A stretch of 64,000 nucleotides of DNA from Hydnum rufescens UP504 (GCA_014904985.1 MU129063.1:1-64000), one strand, 5' to 3'; numbered from the stretch's first letter, positions 23,971 to 35,311 are shown. Notes: generated by a model not told the origin, from the letters alone. Translations and numbers: made by a program.

Positions 23971-24000
23971 AAGGGGGCATTTACAAAAGACACTTTGTGT

Positions 24001-24317
24001 AGAAATCTCATCAAGTTGGCTAGTTGTGTTCTCTCCATCACTGACAGAGAGAAGCACAGGATGGAATTTCTTCATGGCTATGTTCAGAAATTTCATCAAG
24101 TTCACTGGTTGTGTTCTCTCTGTCACAGATGGAGAGCAACATACACCCATGACAATTTTTTGTTTTCAACCCTGCAATCATTTGCACCACAGTGTTTCAG
24201 CTGTCTCATGTCTGATCTCAGTGATGGAGAGACCAACCCCTGGAGAATTCCTGTGGTGTTTCTCAGCACCCCTTGGGAATCACCCATGCTGAAACCCCCA
24301 GCTTTTAGGGGATTACC
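24001..24317. repeat. Short tandem repeat of about 95 bp, two to three units
   Basis: AATCTCATCAAGTTGGCTAG, then TTGTGTTCTCTCCATC at about 24003-24040, recurs as AATTTCATCAAGTTCACTGG at about 24090. Weaker GTGATGGAGAGACC follows at 24221. No gene is seen. Confidence 0.5.
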
Positions 24318-25165
24318 AGGGCCATTTGCTGAGATGGATGAATCCCCATTCCACATCAGGAGATGTACAAATCATGGGTTGACACATATCTGGGGTATGC
24401 CTCCACTGTTGGCATATCCACACCCAGCACCTCCTCCCTCCCTTGTGGTCATCAGTCTGCATTTCCCACATTTTCACCTTGTTTGCCCAAGGCACCCATT
24501 GAAGCTCAATGAAATGTGTGTAGATCTCATTTCATATCACTCTAGAATCATCCTGGCTTGATTCCTTCATCAATGTCATCCATGCTGAATGATATGCCAC
24601 CTGAGGATACCCCTGAGACTTTATGCTGAACACCAAAGGTTGAGGGTTATGACTGCTTGTAGCAGGGTTGATCTGGTCCTTCCCAGGGAATAGGTAATTG
24701 AAACATTTCCTCCAATCACTTCCATCTGCTGTTCACATCCCACAGCAAATAAAACCTTCACTACCACCTAGTTCATTTGATTTCATGTATCATATCCAAT
24801 TCTCATCAAGAGGTGGCAGGATCTTCTTCCTCCTCATCATCTCCTCCATTTTCCTGGAAGTGATGATAGACTGAGAGGCTGTGCCTTCCCCTAGGAGTGG
24901 GAGAGCTCTGAGGATCTGGTAAGGGAATGAGCACCAAATGGTAGAGAACTGCTCAGGGAGATTGATTTCTTTATCATCCAATTCCCCACTGTCATCATTC
25001 TCAGAGAGCACCATCATTTTTTGACCTCAGAATCTTGCCATTTGTTGAGCAGTAAATTCAGGCAGAATGATTCCTGATGCCTGCTGGGACTGAACTGAAG
25101 CAAATGGAATCCTTCCCAACTGCAAACAGGTCTCTGGATTGGTTTTGGTGCATAATTCTGGTTGG
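24318..25165 (-). repeat. Inverted duplication of 29578-30312
   Basis: The reverse complement matches 29578-30312 over its whole length, except for about 120 extra bases near 24490-24640. The shared edges are CCAGAATTATG and CAAATGGCCCTGG. The matching frame here is disrupted. The left arm ends 22 bp from an assembly gap. Confidence 0.8.
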
Positions 25166-25187
25166 GTAGAAGCGGATTCTGGGGGGA

Positions 25188-25212
25188 NNNNNNNNNNNNN
25201 NNNNNNNNNNNN
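25188..25212. other. Assembly gap, 25 N
   Basis: There are 25 consecutive unknown bases. Any frame crossing them is not interpretable, and the true size of the gap is unknown. Confidence 1.
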
Positions 25213-26243
25213 TAGTGTGATCTAGAGAACCTAGTGAATACAAGGCTGCACTTCACCATATTTAAGCTCACCCATTGCCTGAGTGCGGACTGCATGATCT
25301 AGATTCACAACTTTGAACTTGTGTTCCTGAATTTTTGCAATTATTCAATCTCTCAACACCTGCATGTTGAGTTGAATGTTGAACCAGTCATTGTTCTTCA
25401 TTTTCTCTAGCTTCACGGCTGTTGCTGGATCACTCAGATTCAGCTCATCAGTCTTGCATTGACGTCAGGACCAAAGGTGAGAGATAATGGCCTCTTTAGC
25501 TTCCAAGGTGACAATGAGATCCGACCTGAGGACATGAGTGCAGCTGTGTCCAAATCATCCTCAGTTACAGCTTCAATCTGATGGGCAAGTTCTTCTTTCT
25601 GGTCCTTGAGAATGTCAATTTCATTTGTGAGCTGAACAGCCTGATTTACAACTGCAAGGCCTCTGTTTTTTGACTGCTCTGTTCAAGAACCCATGTCATT
25701 CAATATAGTTCATGCAATAAACTAAACTGAGGGATACCAACTTTGTAGTGGCCAGCTCTGGTAGGTCTGCTGCTGTTCAAACTGGCATCAGAGATACTCC
25801 TCAGTGTACCCCAGTGCACTGAAAGGCCAATGCAACCCCCAATTGAGACTTGGTTTTGTGAATTCGCTCCTCAATCATTTTCTGAGGAGAGATTGCCCCT
25901 CCCTATTTGCATTGTTCAATTTGCAAATCCAGGATAAACAACCTCCTATTGATACTTAAGAAGAATAATGAGTGGTTGGGGGCTCGTCAATGGGTGTAAG
26001 CTACATACCCCGGTGACTTGAAGGCCAGGTATCAACTTCCTGAGATATGCCCAAAGCTGTTCACCATCCTTCCCCATCAGACAATCCCCAAATATCACCC
26101 TTTTGTGGATGGTACCAACAGTCTGGCACACCCACTGGTGTCCGTAAGTGTGAATATGGAAGTGCCAATATTGAAGCTGTGCAGCCAGGAATTGATAATT
26201 CCACTTTAGAAATCTCTCTTGTGCACAGGAACATGCCAAAAAG
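25213..26243. other. Decayed coding DNA on minus, not identified
   Basis: The minus strand at about 25500-25660 reads without stops as AVVNQAVQLTNEIDILKDQK and onward to a WKLK block. It is a charged, coiled-coil-like stretch typical of a transposon-associated protein remnant. The rest shows only scattered short frames. Confidence 0.35.
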
Positions 26244-26690
26244 GTGATTACATGCTGCAATCCCACAGTGAACAAACTTATCTCTCAGTTCAACAAACTT
26301 CAGAAGAAACTCACTACTCAAAAGAAGCCCACACTGAGTGCAGTGGTCCCACCTCCCATCAACTCCAAGGGCTTGTTCAAGCTAGACATTGATGCTGACA
26401 TATGGCTTGATTTTGATATAGATGAAGAGACCCTTGCTGAATTTGGCAGCCATGTCCCTCCTTGGCTTGGGAGTGAAACTGTCCATAAGGGTATTCAATT
26501 TATGCAGGAGATAGTCAATTGCTGAGAGGAGATTGCATGGTGTCAATGAGAATTGGTCTCTATCCAAACATGGTATAATGATGAGTATACTACTTACCAG
26601 TATGCAATTTCGTACACTTGTGGTAATCCCAATATCCTACTTATCCTTGGTGCTTGTCACTGACCCATCACTGATCAAGACCCAGATTTA
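26244..26690 (+). pseudogene. Remnant of a KDZ-like transposase C-terminus
   Basis: The frame reads CCNPTVNKLISQFNKLQKKL, then PPWLGSETVHKGIQFMQEIV, then NC-stop-EEIAWCQ-stop-ELVSIQTWYNDEY and TYQYAISYTCGN. The pattern of PxWLxxxxVRxGIxxMxxxxRCxEExxRxxxExxxLxxW is what I recall from the end of KDZ-superfamily transposases of basidiomycetes. Both stops are TGA, at positions where Arg (CGA) or Trp would be expected, consistent with C-to-T decay. Nothing of the catalytic core is visible nearby. The family call is tentative. Confidence 0.45.
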
Positions 26691-27139
26691 AAGTATGCCA
26701 TTGAGGTGAAGTTTGTGCAGCTACGAGAATTAGGAGTTGTATGGCAGACTGCCACCTCATTGTTATTGTCCAAACACATACAACCGTGGAGTCAACTTCC
26801 AACCCCTCCCCCCTCCCTCACCCTCATCATCAAACTTCAATTCCCCTCTCAGAAATCAACCGAATTGAAGATGAAGAGGGCATATTGGCTGCCAAGAGTT
26901 CTGATGATTCCGCAGACAGTAAGGCTGGCAAATTAGATCCAGTTATTGAGGTTGATATAGTGGTTGGAGAGGCACTTGACCATGATGCACTAAGGAGTGG
27001 GGAGTGAAGGATTTCACTGCATGTAATAACTTCATGTCTCTGAAATATTACAAGTTTGTCAGGAAATCCTAGGAATACCTGAGTGACTGAGCAGCTCATT
27101 GCTTTCTATTACTCGGGAAGTCCCAGGAAGTCCCAGGTA
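26691..27139. other. Possible continuation of remnant, not identified
   Basis: An open plus frame at 26741-27007 has an acidic C-terminal half (NRIEDEEGILAAKSSDDSAD), but no family is recognised. It may be a diverged part of the same transposon remnant. Confidence 0.3.
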
Positions 27140-27720
27140 GTGGCCAGGTTGAACAGAGGGTCATCGAGCATCATGACCAAGTCATATGCTCAGAAGCCAA
27201 GGGTACTGCACATAGAAGATCAGGGGCACTTGTCAGAGCATACACCTTCAGTTGTATGCCATGTGGCCAAGCTGCCCAGGTTGAACAGAGGGCTGCCACT
27301 GAACATATGACCAAGTCGTATGCCGGGAAGCCAAGGGTACTCTCCACATAGAAGATGGGGGTATTGCTAGGCATACACCTCAGTTGTATGCCATGTGGCT
27401 GAGCACCCCATTTGGAACAAAGGGCTGTCACTGAACATACGACTCAGTCAGTATGCTGGGAAGCTGAGGGTACTGCACATAGAAGGTGGGTGTACTCCCA
27501 AGCTATACACCTCAGTTGTATGCTATGCACCCAGGCTGCCCATGTTGAACAGAGGGCTGTCACTGAGCATATGACTTGGTCATATGCCGGGATGCCAGGG
27601 GCTCCTATACACAGATGGTGGGCATACTGCTGACCATACATCTTGTCTTATGCTATGTGCTGAGCTGAGCATACACCTTGCCACTGAACATACAACCCAG
27701 TCAACCCAGTCATATCCCAG
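27140..27720. repeat. Minisatellite, period about 131 bp, four to five units
   Basis: GGTTGAACAGAGGGCTG or a variant recurs at about 27148, 27280, 27411 and 27544. Each is followed by a GAACATATGACCAAGTC-like block, GGGTACTGCACATAGAAG and CACCTCAGTTGTATGC. Several ATGC/GCAT-rich inverted words occur within the unit. It is not coding. Confidence 0.75.
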
Positions 27721-28006
27721 GTGGCCAATACCACTACCAAGACCATTGTAGGCATACCACTTGCTGCCCCACTGCCCACTGCACAGTGAGCCAGTGCACA
27801 CACACAGGGAACATGGGGGCAGTCCTCCACCCCCCACCCTCTGTCCACTGTGGCATGGACCCCACACCCCACACCCTAGGAGATTTTCCCTCTCCACTTA
27901 CCCAACTGATACAGTCCTATATAACCCTTGACGGATCACCCAAATGGACCCAGGCCCTGACTGGGGTGAATTCTGGGTACATATTTTTCTTTAGCTACAC
28001 TTGCAC

Positions 28007-28035
28007 AAGAAGAGCAGCCTCTGGCTGCTCTTCTT
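28007..28035. other. Perfect 13-bp hairpin
   Basis: AAGAAGAGCAGCC and GGCTGCTCTTCTT are separated by TCT, a perfect stem of 13 bp with a 3-nt loop, flanked by GCAC and GGCAC. It lies about 100 bp after a TATATAA motif (about 27930) and before an AT-rich run. It could be a transcribed hairpin or a foldback repeat core. Confidence 0.6.
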
Positions 28036-29577
28036 GGGCACAGGGTGAGCCCTACTGGGCAAGCCTATGGATGTATATACTAATATAATAATAAAAAATT
28101 AATAATGTATAATCTGGCAGGGGCCCCCACATGTAAAGACCTAGTTAGATATGATAAATGCAATGCTCATGATATCTAATATGATGCAGAAAAGCTACTG
28201 ACCAGCCTGGATCAGAAAATGAGCTCCAGCTCCATTCTCAAAATTTGTATTGCCTGAACAGTCTCATTCTGGTCAAAGAGGGTCCCTATTGAATCTGAGG
28301 TGTGGCCAACTGAACACTGCACATGATGAACAGATTCTTAGATTCATTGTATCCAGTGTGGGCTAGTGAATTGTCACAAGATGTGATTTGTTTGCTTCAA
28401 TTGATCTATTCTTTGCAGCATCCTTATGCAGCACTAATTGATTGCTAATTGTGATGTTGATTTGGTGAGAGCAGAGGCACAGGATGAGGCCTCTTATAGT
28501 TTGAGTGAGCAACTGTGGACTAAAGTATGACTATGATACAGATGTGAGATGTGGTGGTGAGTGAGAATTGCTAGATGCACTGAGTGTGGAAGGGTGAATT
28601 AGATAATCAAGTGGGAATTGCTGAATCCACCAGGTGTGGGCCAGTGCATAGATGGCAAGTAAATCACTGAGTCCACCAGGTGAAATAAGGTAGATATGGG
28701 CTGTAGCATCTGCTGATGATGATGGTGATGAAATATAAGGTTGTTACAGCCCTAGGACTGTGAGGGATAGAATAACAAAGTGATCTATGTGTAGATTTCT
28801 CTTAAATAAATTTATGATCAATGCAGTAAATTGACTGGGCCCATGAGGATCTGATGGGAAGGGATGGGGGAAGGTTTTAGCCTACTTGTCCTTCTCAGCC
28901 CACCTTGAATGGGGACAAATGAATGAAGAGCTTGAGGAGCTGGGTGCTACAACTCCAGACAACCTCACTTGCTGGGGTGATTGGGCCTTGGTTGTGGGGT
29001 GCTTGCAGTGGGTAGACAGTGGATGGAGGGTATCATCCTCATGTATTGACTAGATATCCTGATTTTGTCATCTCAGCTCATATTCTTCTGATCACTGACT
29101 ATGTATGTTCCTCTGAAGGCAGTTCAATGTGCATATGATAACAGTCTGTCAGTGGCTTCTTCAAGAGCAGTGTGCTGGGTCTCCACAAGCTTGAACAGAC
29201 CACAGGACACTGACATTGACTGCTGGCCTAATCCACTTTGTGAATGTGACACAGAACTGGCCAGCCACAGGATGTGCAGAACACTCCCTTTTGTGCTGTA
29301 TTTCGCCCATGACACATTAGCAAGGCCATCTAGATTGTGTCAATGGTTGTGATGGTAATCCTTGGGCAAATCAAGATTGGGATGATCATGATACTTCAGG
29401 GCCCATAGTCTCCACAGGGATGTTCCACATGCATAGCCTCCAGCTGAGTGATGAATCAATCATCCCACATATGGTGAGCAAGGATAAACACCATAATAAG
29501 CATCCCACTCTTCCTCATCCTACATACCATCAGCTCTTTGGTTCAACACATTCTGAGATCTTGCTCAAGTATGGAAA
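28036..29577. other. Intergenic repeat DNA, no gene recognised
   Basis: This holds AT-rich sequence at 28080-28110 and short open frames only. The AATTGCT(A/G)...CCACCAGGTGTGG phrase recurs at about 28570-28690 as a weak tandem. No family match. Confidence 0.3.
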
Positions 29578-30312
29578 CCAGAATTATGCGCCAAAACTGA
29601 TCCAGAGACCTGTTCACAGTCAGGAAGGATTCCCTTTGCTTCAGTTCAGTCCCAGCAGGCATCAGGAATCATTCTGCCCAAATTTACTGCTCAACAAATG
29701 GCAAGATTCCGAGGTCAAAAAACGATGGTGCTCTCTGAGAATGATGACAGTGGGGAATTGGATGATAAAGAAATCAATCTCCCTGAGCAGTTCTCTACCA
29801 TTTGGTGCTCATTCCCTTACCAGATCCTCAGAGCTCTCCCCACTCCTAGGGGAAGGCACAGCCTCTCAGTCTATCATCACTTCCAGGAAAATGGAGGAGA
29901 TGAGGAGGAGGAAGAAGATCCTGCACCTCTTGATGAGAATTGGATGCAATACATGAAATCAAATGAACTAGGTGGTAGTGAAGGTTTTATTCACTGTGGG
30001 ATGTGAACAGTGGATGGAAGTGATTGGAGGAAATGTTTTGATTACCTATTCCCTGGGAAGGACCAGATCGACCCTGCTACAAGCAGTCATAACCCCTCAA
30101 CCTTTGTGTCAATGAGCTGATCAATGGGTGCCTTGTGGGCCAACAAGGTGAAAATGTGGGAAATGCAGACTGATGACCACAAAGAGAGGAGAGTGCTGGG
30201 TGTGGATATGCCAACAGTGGAGGCATGCCCCCAGATATGTGTCAACCCATGATTTGTACATCTCCTGATGTGGAATGGGAATGTCATCCATCTCAGCAAA
30301 TGGCCCTGGGTA
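29578..30312 (+). repeat. Inverted duplication of 24318-25165, with a longer open frame
   Basis: This copy keeps a frame from 29698 to 30006 (102 codons: MARFRGQKTMVLSENDDSGE, then an acidic EEEEED run) that can be extended upstream through QAGIILPKFTAQQ and, past one stop, through WRKCFDYLFPGKDQIDPATS. It looks like a fragment of a transposon-associated protein, but I cannot name the family. The second copy is broken. Confidence 0.6.
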
Positions 30313-30454
30313 TGGTAATAATGTGGTTCTCATCAGAGTGTGATGGCAGAGTGTGTGCAGATACAGATGTTGATGACAGATATATTGTGTACCTCACATT
30401 CTCTAAGAAATAATCTGAGATAGAGCTTGTGAGGGCATTATGTAGTGTCACCAA

Positions 30455-30590
30455 AGACTCAGGCTTGAGCTGACTTGAGCTGGAGCTGAGTCCCTGGTTG
30501 AAAGGGATGACTCAGCCTACCTATTTGTGGTATAAATACATTTCAAGTCATTGGCTTGAGTCAGCTCAAGCCCAAGCTGAGTTGTGGGAG
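30455..30590. repeat. Short foldback repeat
   Basis: GGCTTGAGCTGACTTGAG at about 30461 pairs with CTTGAGTCAGCTCAAGCC near 30552-30570 on the opposite strand, enclosing about 90 bp that includes a TATAAATA word. It may be a very short MITE; no clear target duplication was found. Confidence 0.45.
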
Positions 30591-30672
30591 TGCTGGTATA
30601 ATGTAATATGATTCGGGTGGCATTGGGCGGGTTTGGCATCTTCTGAAATTGTCTCTCACAGATGATGGGTTA

Positions 30673-31056
30673 TAGACTTGTGACCAGCCCTCAAACCAAG
30701 CCATTGAGGGACTGGTGCAATGGGGATTGCTGGCAGGTTCTGTCTGACAACCAATCACAATCCAGCAAAGGCTGGCAGTGCTAATACAGATTTGTTTCCA
30801 GTTAGTCGATTTCCAAATGTGGCAGAGGGTGTGCATTCCTGACAAAGCATCATTTGGGCTCTGAATCATTGAAACCTGCAGATGATTTGGGGCTCTTGCA
30901 CAATATTGGACTGTATTTTATCAAAACTCAGAAACAAATCTGTATTACCACTGCCAGCCTTTGCTGGATTGTGATTGGTTGTCAGACAGAACCTGCCAGC
31001 AATCCCCATTGCACTAGTCCCTTGACAGCTCGGTTTGAGGGCTGGTCACGAGTCTA
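30673..31056. mobile_element. MULE-type MITE with long TIRs and 9-bp target duplication
   Basis: The ends TAGACTTGTGACCAGCCCTC and, inverted on the right, TAGACTCGTGACCAGCCCTC begin TIRs of about 128 bp (30673-30800 and 30928-31056) around a spacer of about 125 bp. The perfect 9-bp direct repeat GATGGGTTA flanks the element (30664-30672 and 31057-31065). Long TIRs plus a 9-bp target duplication are characteristic of non-autonomous Mutator-like elements. There is no coding capacity. Confidence 0.85.
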
Positions 31057-31065
31057 GATGGGTTA

Positions 31066-31821
31066 TTCTATTGAACAAGTTGGTTGGTTGGTTGATTGGA
31101 ATTCTCATGTATACCACAGTAGGCACCCAAAGGGCCAAGGGCAGCCCAAATCCATGGCAAGTCTGCACATGGGGATTAATCTATGGTGTTGATTGGGATA
31201 TGGTGGAGGGGGTATGTGAAGGGCTCCTGGGAGCATTGTTTGACAGTCCCTTCAGTCATGGAGGTGGGGGGGAGAAAGTGGTGGGGGAGGGAAGCAGGTA
31301 GTTCCAGCCCATTCTTACATTCAGTCCATTGAGTGTTTGTGTATTCCCTATACCTTGAGTGGGGGTCTTAGTCATCTTCAGTTTGCTAGGTTTTTGAGAA
31401 AGCCTCTGATGCCTCTAAAGGTGGCAAGGCATACATTACCCTCTGACAAGCCCAGGAGTGTCCCTGTGTTGCAGTCTTGGTCTGTATCTCCTAGGGGGCA
31501 GTATTCCTCATACAAAATACAAGACTGTAAGATGTGTTCACAAGTCTGGAGAATCTCACTGCAGGAGCATCTAATATCTTCCTCAGGGATAAATCTTGCA
31601 TAGTAGCTGCCTATGTGCACATGGAAAGTGAGGGTAGAGCCTGTGACTAATAACTCCTAAAAAATTGGTAAGTGAAACTGTTGGCAAACACTGGTCCAAG
31701 CCTCTTCTGATTGGCTGTAGCCTGCACCCTTGGACCTCCCTAATTCACCAGACTGAGTTTACTTGGTCAGGTAACAATATTATCCCTGAGCAAGTGGTGC
31801 AATGTGGTATTCCAATCAATG
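31066..31821. other. No gene recognised
   Basis: A G-rich stretch lies at 31255-31300 (GGTGGGGGGGAG), followed by sequence with only fortuitous short frames. Confidence 0.3.
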
Positions 31822-32337
31822 GTACAGACATGGGCATCAGTAACACCCATGAAGTGTCCACTAGTCCAAACTCAAAATTACTATTGAAATTTCTTCAGTA
31901 CAGACATGGGTGTCAGTGACTCCCATGAAGTGTTCACTAGTCCAAACTCAAAATTACTATTGAAATTTCTTCAGTACAGACATGGGTGTCAGTGACTCCC
32001 ATGAAGTGTTCACTAGTCCAAACTCAAAATTACTATTGAAATTTCTTCAGTACAGACCATCACTGACACCCATGAAGTGTTCACTTGTCCAAACTCAAAA
32101 TTACTATTGAAATTTCTTCAGTACAGACATGGGCATCACTGAGGCCCATGAAGTGTTCACTCATCCAAACTCAAAATTACTATTGAAATTTCTTCAGTAC
32201 AGACATGGGCATCAGTGACTCCCATGAAGTGCTCACTAGTCCAAACTCAAAATTACTATTGAAATTTCTTCAGTACAGATATGGGCATCAGTGACTCCCA
32301 TGAAGTGTTCACTAGTCCAAACTCAAAATTACTATTG
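31822..32337. repeat. 76-bp minisatellite, seven units
   Basis: TACAGACATGGGCATCAGTG starts units at 31822, 31899, 31975, 32051, 32122, 32198 and 32274. Each unit contains CCATGAAGTGTTCACTAGTC and AAATTACTATTGAAATTTCT. The units are close to identical, with one 5-bp deletion in the fourth, indicating recent tandem expansion. Confidence 0.92.
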
Positions 32338-32405
32338 TGGTATATACTTAACACTGGCCTGCCATATGTGGGGCCCCTAGGTAATGTCCAAAACATTACC
32401 TAGCA

Positions 32406-32954
32406 TCACCTACAACCCAACTGCCCATTGACAGAAGCACCAGAAGCAGGAGGCAGGAAGGAAGATGGACAAGGTGGAATTGATCCAAGGGCATTTGCAC
32501 CAACAAGAAGTGCAGGCAATGTATCAGCTGGCACACCTCTGGTGGGGCCACCAGGTAACGAAGACATGCCACTGCCAGAGACTTTGTGGTTTGTGGCTTC
32601 CAGCTGGAGAAAGAGAGTTTTGGCCTCACACACATAAGCCCCTAGTTGAGAATGTGTCAGGGGGTCACTCAGAGCATGGGCATTGACCTGCCTGACATGA
32701 GCCATGTCTTTTATAGTGAGCACAGCTGGGTGTGGAAGGAGGAGGCTGCCATGGAACAGCGCATTGAAGAGAGTCAGGATGTTGCCAGGGAGTCCCACAG
32801 CCAGGAACATGTCAACAGGCAAAGGGAGAGCAGCATGTACAGGGAGCATGCCAGACATGCTGAACTCAGCACCAACAGATAATTCAGTCATTGGATGTAA
32901 TGATAAGGAAGTAACAAGTTTCTGATAAGAGATTTTGTCTTGTAAATCCAGCAC
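32406..32954 (-). pseudogene. N-terminal fragment of the DIRS-like gag ORF, copy 2
   Basis: This frame of 182 codons is collinear with the first 180 residues of 21339-19768 (for example MTELSVGAEFSMSGMLPV and HSQLGAYV), differing at about 10-15 percent of positions. It ends abruptly at about 32419 where the minisatellite side begins, so the zinc knuckle and reverse transcriptase are absent. Confidence 0.7.
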
Positions 32955-33169
32955 AAGATATTCACATTGAAGTAGCTACAAAGTGAGGGAAGCACTGTTA
33001 TGTAGTATTGAACTCAAGTGACCAGCATCTCCCAGATTGTCAACAACCTGACACCTAGTGTCAGGCCTGATCCAGCAATATCACACTGTGCAATGCAAAA
33101 ACTAGCCGTGGCCCATGTTCCCTTGCAAGTTCATTCCTGTGGTCTCTAATCATGCAGCATGAAGACAGC

Positions 33170-33450
33170 ATTTGCCAAAAGCACATGATGTTGAGACTGA
33201 GCGAGCATGTTCATGGAACATGCAGCTTTTGCCTAAGTCACGTGATGTCTAGAGCTAGGTGAGCATGTTCCTCAGACATGCGGCTTTTGCCAAAGTCACA
33301 TGATGTCTAGAGCCAGGCAAGCATGTTCCTCAGACATGCGGCCTTTGCTGAAGTCATGTGATGTCTAGAGCCAGGCGAGCATGTTCCTCAGACATGTGGC
33401 TTTAGCCAGAGTCATGTGATGTCTCAAGCCAGGTGAGCATGTTTGTGGAA
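33170..33450. repeat. Palindromic minisatellite, period about 58 bp, copy 2
   Basis: It is homologous to 21515-21895. Here the hairpin core is mostly GCATGTTCCTCAGACATGC, a variant with a CTCA centre, shared by three or four consecutive units. The core has therefore been homogenised separately in the two arrays. Confidence 0.75.
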
Positions 33451-33635
33451 CAATGTCAAAGATGTACAGTATTTGCTGTGTGAATACACTGATGTGTACA
33501 ATTTGCAAGACTACCCATATACCACTTATCCAGGAGCTTTTGAACCAGCTTTGTTCCCAAGGCAACCAACAGTGCTAATTGCTGAAATGTGGGAACCCAA
33601 CAACTGAAAACCCATTCAAAACTTGCACCCAAGAT

Positions 33636-35020
33636 GTCCACCAACATAGAAAACATGAAACTCTCCACCCACATTGAGGAACTCAACACTCTCTCTGTCA
33701 TGCTCTCCATGGCACCATCAGAGATCAATGATGATGATTTGACAAATCTCTGTGCTGCCTTGAACACCCTAAAGCAGAGAGTACAAGTACATGGGCTGAT
33801 GACCACCCCAACCTCTCCTGCTGATGTCCTAGTCCTAGGAAACTGGAAAAAGAGCAGTGGCTAAAGGCAACCTAGCTGCCACTATTCTAGAACAATGGGG
33901 GGATCCACCTCTGAGAATCACTTTGGATGATGAAGTAGGTAACCAGCATGACCATGGTCCAGGTGAGGAGCCTGTGGTCATCTCAAAGGAGGCAAGTTCC
34001 ACTCCTGGAATCCTGGTACATGAATAATAGTGCTCATAGATGGTACAGACCCAGTTACAGCCTGACCACATTGTTGGTGCCAAAGATCAGCCACCTTTGA
34101 CTATTCATGAATTGATAAAGAGTGCCAAGGAGAAAGGAGAGATTATAATGGACTTCTGCAATGGTCTACAGAGCTGTATATGTGGACTTGCAGCATCAAA
34201 TCTGGAGGATTGGGTGAGAAGTCAATTCTGCTATGGCCTTCACCTGGCTTGGACCTTGGGCCTAACCAATAATGAATAAAAAGTTGTCCAATCTACAGAA
34301 TATGATCCAATAGAAGAACTGTGCTCAGAGCCAGTGGTCACCATAAAAGACTGGGAGTCATATGCAATTATGGAAAAGGTAACAGAACCCAACACATCCT
34401 TATTGATGATCACACCACAGGTAGTATGGAACATCCACAAGCCCCAGCAGATCCAAGTTCTTGCCAAAGAGGCTGTCTCTCAACTGCTCCACATCTGACT
34501 TGGTCTTGAATGGACCCGAGCTTACAAACACAAAGGGGGGGCTGCTCCTGCACAAAAGACTCTCATGGAGGCAGTGGGAGTAGGGGGGGTTGACAAATTG
34601 AATCTGAAACAGTGGAGCACAGAGCACAGAGACAGTATCACAGCCTCTAATGAGATGTGGGCATGTTACATCATGGTAATAATGTCCCAGTCTTAATATA
34701 ATATTCTGAACTGTGTGCTCACCCCATGGTCTCACACATTTCAGTGGGGTCTAATCATCTGCATTCACCCTGGCTTCCGCTGGGAATACTTCAAGAATAA
34801 ACAAACACTGAAGAGGGGTTGCATGATTCAGACTGAAGTATGGGATAAACTCTCAGTTGAAAAATGGGAAGTAACACCTGAGGCCAAGGAAAACACAAAA
34901 AATGGGGCCTTGAACCTGATTAAAGTGGGGCTTGGTGATGATGTTTATGGATGGGCTCTAGTAACAATCACACTGATGGAAGAAGCAGCAAAAAAAGTCA
35001 CTAGTGTCAAAAACTTGTAA
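33636..35020 (+). pseudogene. Uncharacterised element-borne gene, about 430 codons, one intron
   Basis: The frame can be followed from MSTNIENMKLSTHIEELNTL through a 1-bp shift at about 33862, then GNLAATILEQWGDPPLRITL and a Glu-rich linker. It continues through MVQTQLQPDHIVGAKDQPPL, VVWNIHKPQQIQVLAKEAVS and LEWTRAYKHKGGAAPAQKTL to an intron, 34675-34743 (GTAATAATG...TTTCAG). The last exon starts WGLIICIHPGFRWEYFKNKQ and ends VTSVKNL. Five or so stops lie in frame (two TAA, TAG, TGA at about 34481 among them), yet the codons between keep protein character, so it decayed recently. It sits divergently from the gag-like frame within the same duplicated unit. No domain is recognised. It may be a second protein of the retroelement or an accessory gene. 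Confidence 0.5.
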
Positions 35021-35311
35021 TCAACTTGTAGTTATATGCATAAGACAACAAGTCAGAACAATATCACCTGTACAGCAAGATGTAACTAGCAATACTTCTG
35101 AGTGTCAACACCATGTATGACAACTGCTGAATCAACATACCAAATAGAACATTTTGATAGGGTAAACTCTATTTCACACTGGGTCCTGAGCCACTGGCAT
35201 GGTTTGGTCCTGGTTTACATGATCTTGAGACTCAACTTCTCACAGATTTTGTTCAGAAACCCACCACTCAACCCTTTTCTTTTCCCAACCTTGCATTTCT
35301 TAGGCAGTCCA

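Larger units (their letters stand above)
20804..24000 (+). repeat. Direct segmental duplication, copy 1
   Basis: It aligns in order with 32419-36645. The shared left edge is at AACTGCCCATTG and the shared right edge at ACTTTGTGTAG. Copy 1 lacks about 144 bp present at 33689-33832 and about 1.0 kb present at 34362-35378. It contains the 5' part of the gag-like frame, a palindromic minisatellite, a decayed plus-strand ORF and a second palindromic minisatellite. Confidence 0.85.

Noticed and set aside
27580..27897. Minus-strand Cys/Gly-rich frame resembling a small secreted protein
   Set aside because: It lies across the 131-bp minisatellite and adjacent biased DNA; no signal peptide with a sensible start.
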